From: Garcia nutans
Lineage: Eukaryota; Streptophyta; Magnoliopsida; Malpighiales; Euphorbiaceae
Direction of reading: 5' to 3'
NCBI GenBank assembly: GCA_947685225.1
Contig: CANTUV010000037.1
Span: forward strand, 30,523,001 to 30,587,000
DNA length: 64,000 bases
Each line of letters begins with the position of its first letter. Position 1 is the stretch's first letter. This document shows, in pieces, positions 1-8,822 of the stretch. A program made the position numbers and the translations under genes. The notes under the pieces are model-generated. The model did not search any database. It was not told where the DNA came from and saw nothing but the letters and a program-made list of their open reading frames with translations.

Positions 1-1379
1 TTAACTTGTGTTTGAGAAATCTTGTTGCAGGATTAGGTTATTTCAATTAAAGGTGAACAGAACATTTATCGCGGTCGCACCTCACCTTAATACGACCGCT
101 CCAAGTAATTACAGAATGAAACCTTGTCACAGTAGGTTTCGCGGTCAGAAGTTCGACCTCAGTCGCGACCGCTCCTACAGAATAGCGACCGGCCAAATAT
201 GTGCACAACCGCTACTCAAGGAATTTAAATCATTACAATCACAGTAAGATTCGCGGTGACAAGAACGGTGAATGACTCGACCTCGCTAACCACTTTAGCG
301 ACCGCCCCATTCAAAGTCGCGACCGCCCAACAATTCAAAAAGAAATTGCTCAAAGAGACAGTAGTGTTCGCGTCCTCAGGTGCGTCCAGAAGTTCGACGC
401 GAGAATATGAGTTCGACCGCGAAATGCTACCACGGGCGACCGCGAGATTCAAATTAAGGTGGACATCTCTTTTGCCCTGTCAGAAAATGACACGTGACAT
501 GACCGTTGTAATCCCACTTCAGTATTCAAAAAAGGGCGACCGCACTTTGTGATGCGCGACCGTCCCGACAAACACAGCATGGGCAAGAAACGGTCCGACA
601 AACACATCATGGGCAAGATTCCAGCTGCAGAGCACTAAAATTCGACCGTTGAAGATTTTTTAAAAGTAGCGACCGTCCCTGGTTAAAAGGACGACCGCTT
701 GAAGCATGAGCGCGACCATCCTTGTATGAAGGGCGACCGCGAAGTGCTTCGGACAGTTTAAGTAAAGAGGTCTAATCTGCCAAGACTTTATTCTCAACAT
801 CAATAACGGCTAGTAAGACCACATTGGCTATAAATACAAAGTTTCTATGAAAAAAAAAAAAAATAGAGACAATATTGAGAAAAGATTTTCATAGCCAAGC
901 AACAAATTTTCTTTTACTTAAACTTGTATTTGAATTGTTATGAATGTTAGGTGTTAGCATTGAAAACACCATTGTATAAGTTTGAGTGTAAGCTTGGGAA
1001 ACACTTGGGTTGTGAGAGTGAGCCTAGTAAAACTCTTGTTAGGTTGTGAGAGTGAGCCTTGTAAAACTCTTGTTTGGGTTGTAAGTGTGAGCCTAAGAAA
1101 AACACTTGTGAAGTTAGGTGTGAACTTGTGAAAACACCAAAGTTAGAAGTGAGCTTGTAAAAACTTCAAAGATTAGTGGAACCTTAACAAGTTGTTAAGG
1201 AAGTGGATGTAGGATTGAAGTAAATCCGAACCACTATAAATCTTGTGTGTTCTTTCTTTCTTCAATTACTCAACCAACTCTATATTCCGCATTTCTTGTT
1301 TGTTGAGTTTTTTAAATTGTCATTACTTCTTGTGAAAACCAATTCACCCCCCCCTCTTGGTTGCCATCTTGGGACAACA
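1..1379 (+). repeat. 5' LTR of Copia A (left end outside the window)
   Basis: It matches 8877-10255 base for base as far as I could compare. The first 54 bp, starting TGTTAGACAA in the 3' copy, lie outside the window. It ends in ACAACA, two bases before the PBS. The U3 part (about 60-760) is packed with GCGACCGC/GCGGTCGC-type motifs in both orientations. A run of short repeats on 'tgtgagagtgagcc' and 'aaaactcttg' follows the promoter (about 960-1170). Short open frames in the LTR have no coding character and are not called. Confidence 0.95.
829..836 (+). promoter_or_regulatory. TATA box of the Copia A 5' LTR
   Basis: TATAAATA in the context ggcTATAAATAcaaag lies downstream of the CpG-rich U3 block and an 'aacggcta' motif. 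It is the best core-promoter candidate, with transcription expected to start some 25-35 bp later. The 3' LTR has the same box at 9705-9712. Confidence 0.7.
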
Positions 1380-1381
1380 AT

Positions 1382-1393
1382 TGGTATCAGAGC
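1382..1393 (+). other. Primer binding site of Copia A
   Basis: TGGTATCAGAGC starts two bases after the LTR. It is complementary to the 3' end of plant initiator methionine tRNA, the usual primer for copia reverse transcription. Confidence 0.95.
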
Positions 1394-1433
1394 TCTGAGA
1401 TTTCTTAAACTTAATTGTGAAATCTGATCCACA

Positions 1434-3275
1434 ATGGCAACTTCTTCTTCATCAAGCTCTCATGGAAATCTTAACTCTATTCTTAGACCCTACTTTGATG
1501 GAACGGATTATTCATACTGGAAACACAAAATGTATTTGTTTCTAGACAGTGAAGGGATTGAACTATGGGATTTCGTGGAAAATGAGTGGAAATCTCCTAC
1601 TCATGAAGTTGACGGTATTCAAGTTCCTCTTCCCAAAGCTCAATGGTCAACTAGCAATATCAGAGATCGATTCAAGAACAATAGAGCTGCTTCCATCTTG
1701 ATGAACTCCATTTCAAGAGAAGAAGGTGGAAGAGTTCAACATTTAACTTGTGCACATTGCATTTGGAAAACACTTGAAAACTACCATGAAGGTACAACTC
1801 AGGTAAGATTTACCAAGAAACAAATGCATGTTCATGAGTATGAGCTATTCAAGATGAAACCAAATGAAAATGTCACCGACATGACCAATCGCTTACTTGC
1901 AATTGTCAATGAACTAAAGAAGTATGGCAAGGTATATGATCAAGGTGATGTAAACAGTAAAATCTTGAGAGCACTAAGAGCTAGAAAGAACTTTGAATCC
2001 AAAGTATCATCCATAGAAGAAGCTCATGATCTCAGCACATTAAGAACCGACGAGCTAGTTGGTAAATTACTCACTTTTGAGCTGCACAGTGAAAAAGAAG
2101 AAGATCAAGGTGAGAAAGAAAAGAGAAAACCAATTGCACTCAAAGCAATCAAAGAAGTTGAGAGCTCAAGCAGTGAAGGTACTGATGATGAAGATGAAAT
2201 GGCAATGTTCTCAAAAAGAATGAACGAATGGAAAAGGAAGAAAAGATTACAAGCAAACAAAGGTACACCTCCTAAATTCTCCTTCAAAGATAAAGAAAAG
2301 AAAAATGAAGTAAAATGCTATGAATGTGGAAAAACCGGTCACATCAAGTCGGATTGCTACAAATTAAAGAACAAAAGGAAATGGGATAAAGAAAAGAAAA
2401 AGTCTCTCAAAGCCACATGGGATGACTCTTCCTCAAGTGAAGAAGAAGAAGAGGAAGGAATTGCAAATCTTTGTCTCATGGCTATTGAAGATGACTCCAA
2501 TGAGGTAAGTACTCAATCTTTTGATCTTGTAGTACATGATGATATAAATGATATAGATGATAGTGACTTGATTGAGCACATGAATTCTAAAATAGAAAAA
2601 TATTTCTCTAAAATGATGCTCTATAAAGAGAAAAACTCTAAGTTAGAAAAGGATTTTATATGCTTAAAGAACTCTACCTTAGAATTGAAAACCTCAAATG
2701 AACACTTACTGAATACAATAGGAGAATTAAATAAAAGCTCACATGACTTAGAAAAAGTGATTAAAGAGAATGAGGCATTGAAGCATGAACTAAAAGAACT
2801 AAAAGAATCAATTTCCAGATTTCATAAAGGAAAGGAAGCATTGAACACATTAATTAATAATCAAAGATCACCTTCCTTGAAATATGGATTAGGATTCAAT
2901 GGCTCAACCAACATTGCACCTAGCAAACCAACATTTGTGAAAGCATCTACAACTAAAATTTCTGATGTTCATATCAAAGATGCTTGCACCAAATCTAAAA
3001 GAACTTCTTATGGTTCACTAGGAAATAAAGCCAAAAATAATTATGCATTGTTGTTCACTAAACCTGTACAAAAGAAATCACATACTTGTAGTTGTATGTA
3101 TAATGCAAAAAGAAAAATGCAGAAGCATAGGATACCATGGCAATGCACATATTGCATGAAATTTGGTCACAAAAATTTCAATTGTTATATAAGAAAAGCT
3201 CATCTCAATTTAGAAGGCACTCTTTCTACTAACCATCAAGGACCCAACTATATGTGGGTACCTAAAAGAAGATGA
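1434..3275 (+). CDS. gag: Gag polyprotein of Copia A (613 aa)
   Basis: This nucleocapsid-type protein packages the element RNA in cytoplasmic virus-like particles. The N-terminal half is a copia gag core (UBN2/DUF4219-like, with 'YFDGTDYSYWKHKM'). Two CX2CX4HX4C zinc knuckles are visible: CYECGKTGHIKSDC near residues 295-308 and CTYCMKFGHKNFNC near 571-584. Between them lie Ser/Glu-rich acidic stretches and a Lys/Glu/Leu-rich probable coiled coil (about 386-475). The length exceeds most copia gags (about 300-450 aa) but fits SIRE types. The first ATG after the PBS is the start. Its TGA overlaps the pol start as ATGA, so pol is in another frame. Confidence 0.93.
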   Translation: MATSSSSSSHGNLNSILRPYFDGTDYSYWKHKMYLFLDSEGIELWDFVENEWKSPTHEVDGIQVPLPKAQWSTSNIRDRFKNNRAASILMNSISREEGGRVQHLTCAHCIWKTLENYHEGTTQVRFTKKQMHVHEYELFKMKPNENVTDMTNRLLAIVNELKKYGKVYDQGDVNSKILRALRARKNFESKVSSIEEAHDLSTLRTDELVGKLLTFELHSEKEEDQGEKEKRKPIALKAIKEVESSSSEGTDDEDEMAMFSKRMNEWKRKKRLQANKGTPPKFSFKDKEKKNEVKCYECGKTGHIKSDCYKLKNKRKWDKEKKKSLKATWDDSSSSEEEEEEGIANLCLMAIEDDSNEVSTQSFDLVVHDDINDIDDSDLIEHMNSKIEKYFSKMMLYKEKNSKLEKDFICLKNSTLELKTSNEHLLNTIGELNKSSHDLEKVIKENEALKHELKELKESISRFHKGKEALNTLINNQRSPSLKYGLGFNGSTNIAPSKPTFVKASTTKISDVHIKDACTKSKRTSYGSLGNKAKNNYALLFTKPVQKKSHTCSCMYNAKRKMQKHRIPWQCTYCMKFGHKNFNCYIRKAHLNLEGTLSTNHQGPNYMWVPKRR

Positions 3276-6200
3276 TCAAAATTGTCTTGCAGGTATGCCT
3301 AAAATCTACTACCAATGAAAGCACATGGCTTGTGGATAGTGGATGCTCAAGGCATATGACTGGAAATGCAAAGCTCTTTACAAGTATTACCTATAAACAT
3401 GGAGGTAACGTAACTTTTGGAAACAATGCTAAAGGTAAAATTCTTGGTGTTGGCTCCATTGGTTCTATTGGTAAGGATTTAATTGAAGATGTATGGCTTG
3501 TTGATGGTTTGAAACATAACCTGCTAAGTGTTAGTCAACTTTGTGATAAAGCATACTTTGTCAAGTTTGATTCCAAAGAATGCAAGATCACGAATTCAAA
3601 TGGTATTATCATATTTAAAGGCACTAGAACAAACAACACTTACAATGTCAGCATACATTCAAATCATACATGTTTAATGTCCACTAATAATGATGCATGG
3701 TTATGGCATAGAAGACTAGGACATGCTGGTATGGATCAATTGAAATATATTTGTAATGAGAACTTAGTTGATGGCTTACCTAAGATAAAATATGAAAAAG
3801 ATAGAATTTGTGAACCTTGTCAACATGGTAAGCAACATAAAAGCTCATTTAAATCAAAGAGTGTTATAAGCACCTCTAGACCTTTAGAGCTCATTCATTT
3901 AGATTTGTTTGGACCAAATAGAGTTACAAGCTTAGGAGGCAAATCATATGCATTTGTTCTTGTTGATGACTACTCTAGATTCACATGGGTTAATTTCTTA
4001 GCTCAAAAGAATGAAACCTTTAATTACTTCAAAACCTTTGCAAAAAGAGTTCAAAATGAAAAAGGATATGTGATCACATCTATTAGAAGTGATCATGGCA
4101 AAGAATTTGAAAATGAAAACTTTGAAAACTTTTGCAATGAAATTGGCATTTCACACAATTTTTCTGCTCCTAGAACTCCACAGCAAAATGGTGTAGTTGA
4201 AAGGAAAAATAGAACTTTAATTGAAATGGCTAGAACAATGCTCAACGAATATGATTTACCATCTTATTTTTGGGCGGAAGCCGTTAATACAGCTTGTTAC
4301 ATTGCAAATCGTGTTTATAAAAGGCATTTAACTAATAAAACTTCTTATGAGCTATGGAATGGAAGAATACCCAGAATTGGATATTTTAGAGTATTTGGAT
4401 GCAAATGCTTCATATTGAATACCAAGGATAATCTTGGAAAATTCTCATCCAAATCAGATGAAGGCATATTCTTAGGATATTCATCATATAGCAAAGCATA
4501 TAGGGTATTTAACATGAAAACTCTAGTTATAGAAGAATCAATGCATGTTGTATTTGATGAATCATCTAAACTTGATCAAAAGAAAGGTATTTCTTTCAAT
4601 GACCCTGCAGGTACTCTTGAACCTCTTGAATCTATTGATGTTCCAAAGATCAATCAACTTGAAGAAGAGTCTCAAGATCTTCCTAAGGATTGGCAATACA
4701 AGAAAGATCATCCAAAGGAACTCATCATTGGAGAAACATCAAAGGGAGTAACTACTAGATCTAAAATTAATCACGTTGATGTTAATTTTGCTTTTGTTTC
4801 TCAAATTGAACCAAAAAATGTTGAGGAAGCTTTAAATGATGAAAATTGGATAACTGCAATGCAAGATGAACTTAATCAATTTGAAAGAAATAATGTTTGG
4901 CAACTTACTCCTAGACCTATAGATCATTCTACAATAGGATGCAAATGGGTTTATAGGAATAAGCTTGATGAAAATGGTCACATCATTAGAAATAAAGCAA
5001 GATTGGTAGCCAAAGGTTATAATCAAGAAGAAGGTATTGACTATGATGAAACCTTTGCCCCCGTAGCTAGATTGGAAGCTATTAGAATATTACTTGCTTT
5101 TGCATGTCATATGAATTTTAAGCTTTATCAAATGGATGTTAAAAGTGCATTTCTAAATGGACTCATAAATGAAGAAGTTTATGTTGAACAACCTCCTGGT
5201 TTTGAAAACTACAAATTTCCTGATCATGTTTTCAAACTTACCAAAGCTTTATATGGATTAAAGCAAGCACCTAGAGCTTGGTATGATAAACTTAGTGCAT
5301 ATTTGCTTGAAAATGGTTTTTCAAAAGGAAAAGTAGACACAACACTTTTTGTTAAAAAGGATAAGCACAACATTTTGATTGTACAAATTTATGTGGATGA
5401 CATAATATTTGGAGCTACTAATGAAGCCTTGTGCAAAGAATTTGCTTCTTGTATGACTAGGGAATTTGAAATGAGCATGATGGGTGAACTCAAGTTTTTC
5501 CTTGGACTGCAAGTCAAGCAATGTAAAGATGGGATCTTCATCAACCAATCCAAATATACAAAAGAACTCATCAAGAAATTTGGAATGGATGGCTGCAAAA
5601 CTAGCAAAACTCCTATGAGCACATCATTGAAATTAGGTAAAGATGATAATGGTAAAGCAGTAGATGAGAAGAAATATCGAGGTATCATCGGATCACTACT
5701 TTACTTAACTGCTTCTAGGCCTGATATAATGTATAGTGTATGTCTATGTGCTAGATTTCAAACCTGTCCTAAAGAATCACACTTGAATGCCACTAAAAGA
5801 ATCTTGAAATATTTGAGTGGTACAATGCATTTAGGACTTTGGTATCCTAAGAATACATCATTTCATATTATAGGATTTTCAGATGCAGATTATGCTGGTA
5901 GCATCTTAGATAGGAAAAGCACAACAGGAGCATGTCACTTTCTTGGTAATTGTCTAGTTTCTTGGCATAGTAAGAAACAAGCATCGGTTGCTTTATCCAC
6001 AACGGAAGCAGAATATGTTGCAGCATGTTTTTGTTGCACACAAGTATTATGGATGAAACAACAATTGCTTGACTATGGTAAAGTGTTTAACAATATCTCC
6101 ATTAAATGTGACAACACTAGTGCTATCAATTTGTCTAAGAATCCTATCCAACATTCTAGATCCAAACACATAGATATTAGACATCATTTCTTAAGAGAAA

Positions 6201-6343
6201 ATGTACAAAATCAGAATATAACCTTAGAATTCATAGATACAGAAAATCAACTTGCTGATGTCTTTACAAAACCCTTGAATGAAGATAGACTTAACTTCAT
6301 AAAACTCAATTTAGGAATGATTGATGGAATAACTTTGAATTAA
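3272..6343 (+). CDS. pol: Pol polyprotein of Copia A: protease, integrase, RT, RNase H (1,023 aa)
   Basis: This is the replication polyprotein. Domains in order: aspartic protease with VDSGCSRHM (Asp near residue 22); the zinc region WHRRLGHAG (about 145); integrase with HLDLFGP (D about 210), RSDHGKEF (D about 274) and NGVVERKNRT (E about 310); reverse transcriptase from about 541 with WVYRNK, DVKSAFLNG and the catalytic YVDD (about 707); RNase H with FSDADYAG (about 869) and STTEAEYVAA (about 909). No stop or frameshift interrupts it and every catalytic residue I looked for is present. The ATG overlaps the gag stop (ATGA). Translation by reinitiation or frameshift is inferred. Confidence 0.95.
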   Translation: MIKIVLQVCLKSTTNESTWLVDSGCSRHMTGNAKLFTSITYKHGGNVTFGNNAKGKILGVGSIGSIGKDLIEDVWLVDGLKHNLLSVSQLCDKAYFVKFDSKECKITNSNGIIIFKGTRTNNTYNVSIHSNHTCLMSTNNDAWLWHRRLGHAGMDQLKYICNENLVDGLPKIKYEKDRICEPCQHGKQHKSSFKSKSVISTSRPLELIHLDLFGPNRVTSLGGKSYAFVLVDDYSRFTWVNFLAQKNETFNYFKTFAKRVQNEKGYVITSIRSDHGKEFENENFENFCNEIGISHNFSAPRTPQQNGVVERKNRTLIEMARTMLNEYDLPSYFWAEAVNTACYIANRVYKRHLTNKTSYELWNGRIPRIGYFRVFGCKCFILNTKDNLGKFSSKSDEGIFLGYSSYSKAYRVFNMKTLVIEESMHVVFDESSKLDQKKGISFNDPAGTLEPLESIDVPKINQLEEESQDLPKDWQYKKDHPKELIIGETSKGVTTRSKINHVDVNFAFVSQIEPKNVEEALNDENWITAMQDELNQFERNNVWQLTPRPIDHSTIGCKWVYRNKLDENGHIIRNKARLVAKGYNQEEGIDYDETFAPVARLEAIRILLAFACHMNFKLYQMDVKSAFLNGLINEEVYVEQPPGFENYKFPDHVFKLTKALYGLKQAPRAWYDKLSAYLLENGFSKGKVDTTLFVKKDKHNILIVQIYVDDIIFGATNEALCKEFASCMTREFEMSMMGELKFFLGLQVKQCKDGIFINQSKYTKELIKKFGMDGCKTSKTPMSTSLKLGKDDNGKAVDEKKYRGIIGSLLYLTASRPDIMYSVCLCARFQTCPKESHLNATKRILKYLSGTMHLGLWYPKNTSFHIIGFSDADYAGSILDRKSTTGACHFLGNCLVSWHSKKQASVALSTTEAEYVAACFCCTQVLWMKQQLLDYGKVFNNISIKCDNTSAINLSKNPIQHSRSKHIDIRHHFLRENVQNQNITLEFIDTENQLADVFTKPLNEDRLNFIKLNLGMIDGITLN

Positions 6344-6894
6344 TTATCTTCCAATGAAGTTTCTATGTGCATGCAGTTAATTCTTTAACACATTAGAAAT
6401 GTCATTCCATCTTTCCTTGAAATTTTCATTTTTTAAGTTTATCGCGGTCGCTCCAGTGTTATTTCGCGATCGCTATTTCGTCTGCCAGTTTCATTCAATA
6501 AAAATCCCTGTGCGCGGTCGAGAAAATTTGTGCGCGGCCGCACCAATTTGAATAGTTTCGACCGTTACAGTTACTTTCTTCTCTCGCGAGCATACTTATC
6601 TTGATAATGGTCGCTAGACCATAAGTAGCGATCGCACTATCTTCAATCCGCGACCGCACCCTGTACACTCTGCTCGAAAATTTATAACCGTTGGCTGTGT
6701 GACAGGTCGCAACTCTTAATATCCAACAGTCAAAAACGGCTATTTTCTTAACTCCATCTATTTAAAAGTAAGTTACATCAAATTTCTTGGATATTTTGCT
6801 TCTGAAAACAATCTAAAACCCTAAAATCTTCTCAACTCATCTGCTTCTCAAATCAACCTCTGTTTTCCTGCTCTCATCTGTTTCTTCTATTCTA
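6344..6894 (+). promoter_or_regulatory. Pol-ORF3 spacer with CpG-rich block and a candidate internal promoter
   Basis: This 551-bp non-coding spacer carries GCGGTCGC, GCGATCGC, GCGGCCGC and GCGACCGC motifs between about 6440 and 6660, the vocabulary of the element's own U3. An 'aacggcta' motif near 6737 and TATTTAAAAG near 6769 then follow in the same order as CpG block, aacggcta and TATA box in the LTR. A pyrimidine-rich leader runs into the ORF3 ATG. I infer a promoter for a separate ORF3 transcript; nothing proves it. Confidence 0.45.
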
Positions 6895-8292
6895 ATGGCT
6901 CCCAAAAGAAAAACCACTTCCAAAATAAAGGGACAAGCTAAGAGAGTTCCAGGAATCACCATTAGAGAACCTGTTGTTGAACCTCCATCTCCTCCACAAT
7001 CAAAAAGGGGTGAAAAAATTCACAAACCTCATCACCAAACCACTGAGGAAGACATTAGGTATGCCATGCTTAAGAAAAAGAAAGTTGAAGGCACCAAATC
7101 TCCTTTTGGTGGGATGCTGTCTGCTTTGGGCATCAAGGACGAAATTGAAAGATTGTTGGATGTCCTTGGATGGGAAAAATTTGTCTTTCCAGAAGAGGTA
7201 GGCTACTCCAGTCTTAGCAAAGAATTTCTGATGTCTCTTCAAATAGAAAAGAGTGCAAACTCTGCTCTAGGTTGGTACGGGGTAAGATTTAAGCTCTTTG
7301 ATCATTATCATTCCTTAACCCTAGAAGGATTTGGCAACATTTGGAACTTCCCTTCTGAAGGTATAACCTCCTACAATGACCAAATCTTCTCAAACCCAAC
7401 ACTTTCTGATTTCTGGAGAGAAATTTCCATTGAAACCTCTTTTGAAAAGGAATCTAAAGCCAGACATATCAAATCTCTCACCCACTGGATGCTCCATAGG
7501 ATTATCACCTATACCATTCACCAAAGAGCAGATGGGAATGAGAAAGTAACCAAGAGAGACCTTATCTTTCTCTATGCTTTCACCCATAACATCAAAATGA
7601 ACACAACCAAGTTCTTGATTGATACATTTTATCATCATGCTGTTACAAGAACTGGTACCTTCTTCCTATCCTCTCAAGTTACTCAAATAGCTAGGCACCT
7701 AAACCTTCTGAATGATTTGAACTTAGCCACTTTGAGGAACCCTTTCACTCTAGCCTCCAATGCTATCACAATGGATTACTTAGAGCATGCTGGTTGTGTA
7801 AGGAAGATAGAAGGGTCATATGTATACTGCTATGGCAAGAAAGGAGTTATGGATAAACAAAAGAAAAGGCCAAGGTATACAATTGAGGAAGAGGGAGATT
7901 CTGTAGAAGTTGCAGTAGAATTACCTCCAAAAGCAACTTCATCAAAAGCTGCTAAAGAAACTGCTTCATCCTCCACACAACTCATCCTCCAAGCAATCAA
8001 GACTCTCTCAAGGAAACTCACTAAGTTCAAGAAAAGTGTTTCCAAGAGATTCCAGCACTTAAACAAAAGGATAGACCTTATATCCCACATGCACCATGAT
8101 CTTTATGACATGCAAGGCAAATTGGACTTGCCTCAATGCAATCTTGAAGATTGGGATATAAGTGATCACACCCAAAGCGTTGCTGAAGAAGAAGAGTCTA
8201 TTAGCACTAGCTCTGCCTCTGTTGCACCTCAAGATAAAGGGAAAGCTCCTTTAGTTGAAGAAGAGTTAGAGTTAGATGATGACTCAGAATAG
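6895..8292 (+). CDS. Third ORF of Copia A, Transposase_32/'env-like' class (465 aa)
   Basis: This is an intact additional ORF between pol and the 3' LTR, the place where SIRE-type elements carry a so-called envelope-like gene. The N-terminus is basic and nuclear-signal-like (MAPKRKTT). A globular region (about 85-310) has the feel of the 'putative plant transposon protein' family (Transposase_32): aromatic-rich, with HRIITYTIHQ followed by KRDLIFLYAF. A Lys-rich amphipathic helix lies near 365-405 and the tail is acidic (EEELELDDDSE). I see no signal peptide and no clear membrane segment, so an envelope role is not supported by the sequence. An intact frame in a young element suggests it was maintained until recently. 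Function unknown. Confidence 0.75.
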   Translation: MAPKRKTTSKIKGQAKRVPGITIREPVVEPPSPPQSKRGEKIHKPHHQTTEEDIRYAMLKKKKVEGTKSPFGGMLSALGIKDEIERLLDVLGWEKFVFPEEVGYSSLSKEFLMSLQIEKSANSALGWYGVRFKLFDHYHSLTLEGFGNIWNFPSEGITSYNDQIFSNPTLSDFWREISIETSFEKESKARHIKSLTHWMLHRIITYTIHQRADGNEKVTKRDLIFLYAFTHNIKMNTTKFLIDTFYHHAVTRTGTFFLSSQVTQIARHLNLLNDLNLATLRNPFTLASNAITMDYLEHAGCVRKIEGSYVYCYGKKGVMDKQKKRPRYTIEEEGDSVEVAVELPPKATSSKAAKETASSSTQLILQAIKTLSRKLTKFKKSVSKRFQHLNKRIDLISHMHHDLYDMQGKLDLPQCNLEDWDISDHTQSVAEEEESISTSSASVAPQDKGKAPLVEEELELDDDSE

Positions 8293-8472
8293 CTTAGCTT
8301 TAGTTTGTTTGCATTTTCATATGTTTTCTGCTTTGCACTTTCTGCTTTGTACTTTCCTCCAATTTTAATATATATAATTTGGTACTTTCCCTTTCATTGT
8401 TTAGTTAATAATTTTGCTTAACAATTGTTTCATTTTGCCTATGACAATGGGGGAGAGAAGAACCAATGGAAT

Positions 8473-8588
8473 GAACCAATAGAGGAAACCAAAGATAAGA
8501 ACAATAATGGGAGAAACAAGTATACATGTTGAACCAATAAAGGAAACCAAAGATAAGAACAATAATGGGAGAAACAAGTATACATGTT
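8473..8588 (+). repeat. 58-bp tandem duplication downstream of ORF3
   Basis: A 58-bp unit beginning gaaccaata(g/a)aggaaacc is present twice in a row (8473-8530 and 8531-8588), almost identical. It is non-coding and lies between ORF3 and the polypurine tract. Confidence 0.85.
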
Positions 8589-8672
8589 GAATATTTGCAA
8601 TAAGGGAGAAATGTTTATGGGGGAGAAATGTATGCATTCAAACAATAACATTTGCACCAAGATAAACTAATA

Positions 8673-8754
8673 ATCACAATGCTCTTAACCATGATTGTTG
8701 CATATGTTAAGGGATCACAATGCTCTTAACCATGATTGTTGCATATGTTAAGGG
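8673..8754 (+). repeat. 41-bp tandem duplication before the polypurine tract
   Basis: Two direct copies of a 41-bp unit starting atcacaatgctcttaacc sit at 8673-8713 and 8714-8754. The second runs into AAGGGGGAG, a PPT-like stretch. Confidence 0.85.
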
Positions 8755-8808
8755 GGAGCATTTTAGACTTATTATTTTTCTCATCATTCCATTTGAATTG
8801 TCAAAGTC

Positions 8809-8822
8809 AAAATGGGGGAGAT
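8809..8822 (+). other. Polypurine tract of Copia A
   Basis: AAAATGGGGGAGAT directly precedes the 3' LTR and is the plus-strand primer. Similar stretches upstream (TGGGGGAGAG near 8448, GGGGGAGAAA near 8619, AAGGGGGAG near 8750) could act as extra tracts, a trait of SIRE elements. Confidence 0.85.

Noticed and set aside
8..552. Open frames of 79, 75 and 98 codons at the window start, repeated at 8884-9428
   Set aside because: They lie in U3 of the Copia A LTR and owe their length to CpG-rich sequence poor in stops; identity of the two sets only reflects LTR identity.
6895..8292. Naming ORF3 an envelope gene
   Set aside because: There is no signal peptide or clear transmembrane helix; only its position matches the 'env-like' ORFs of SIRE elements.
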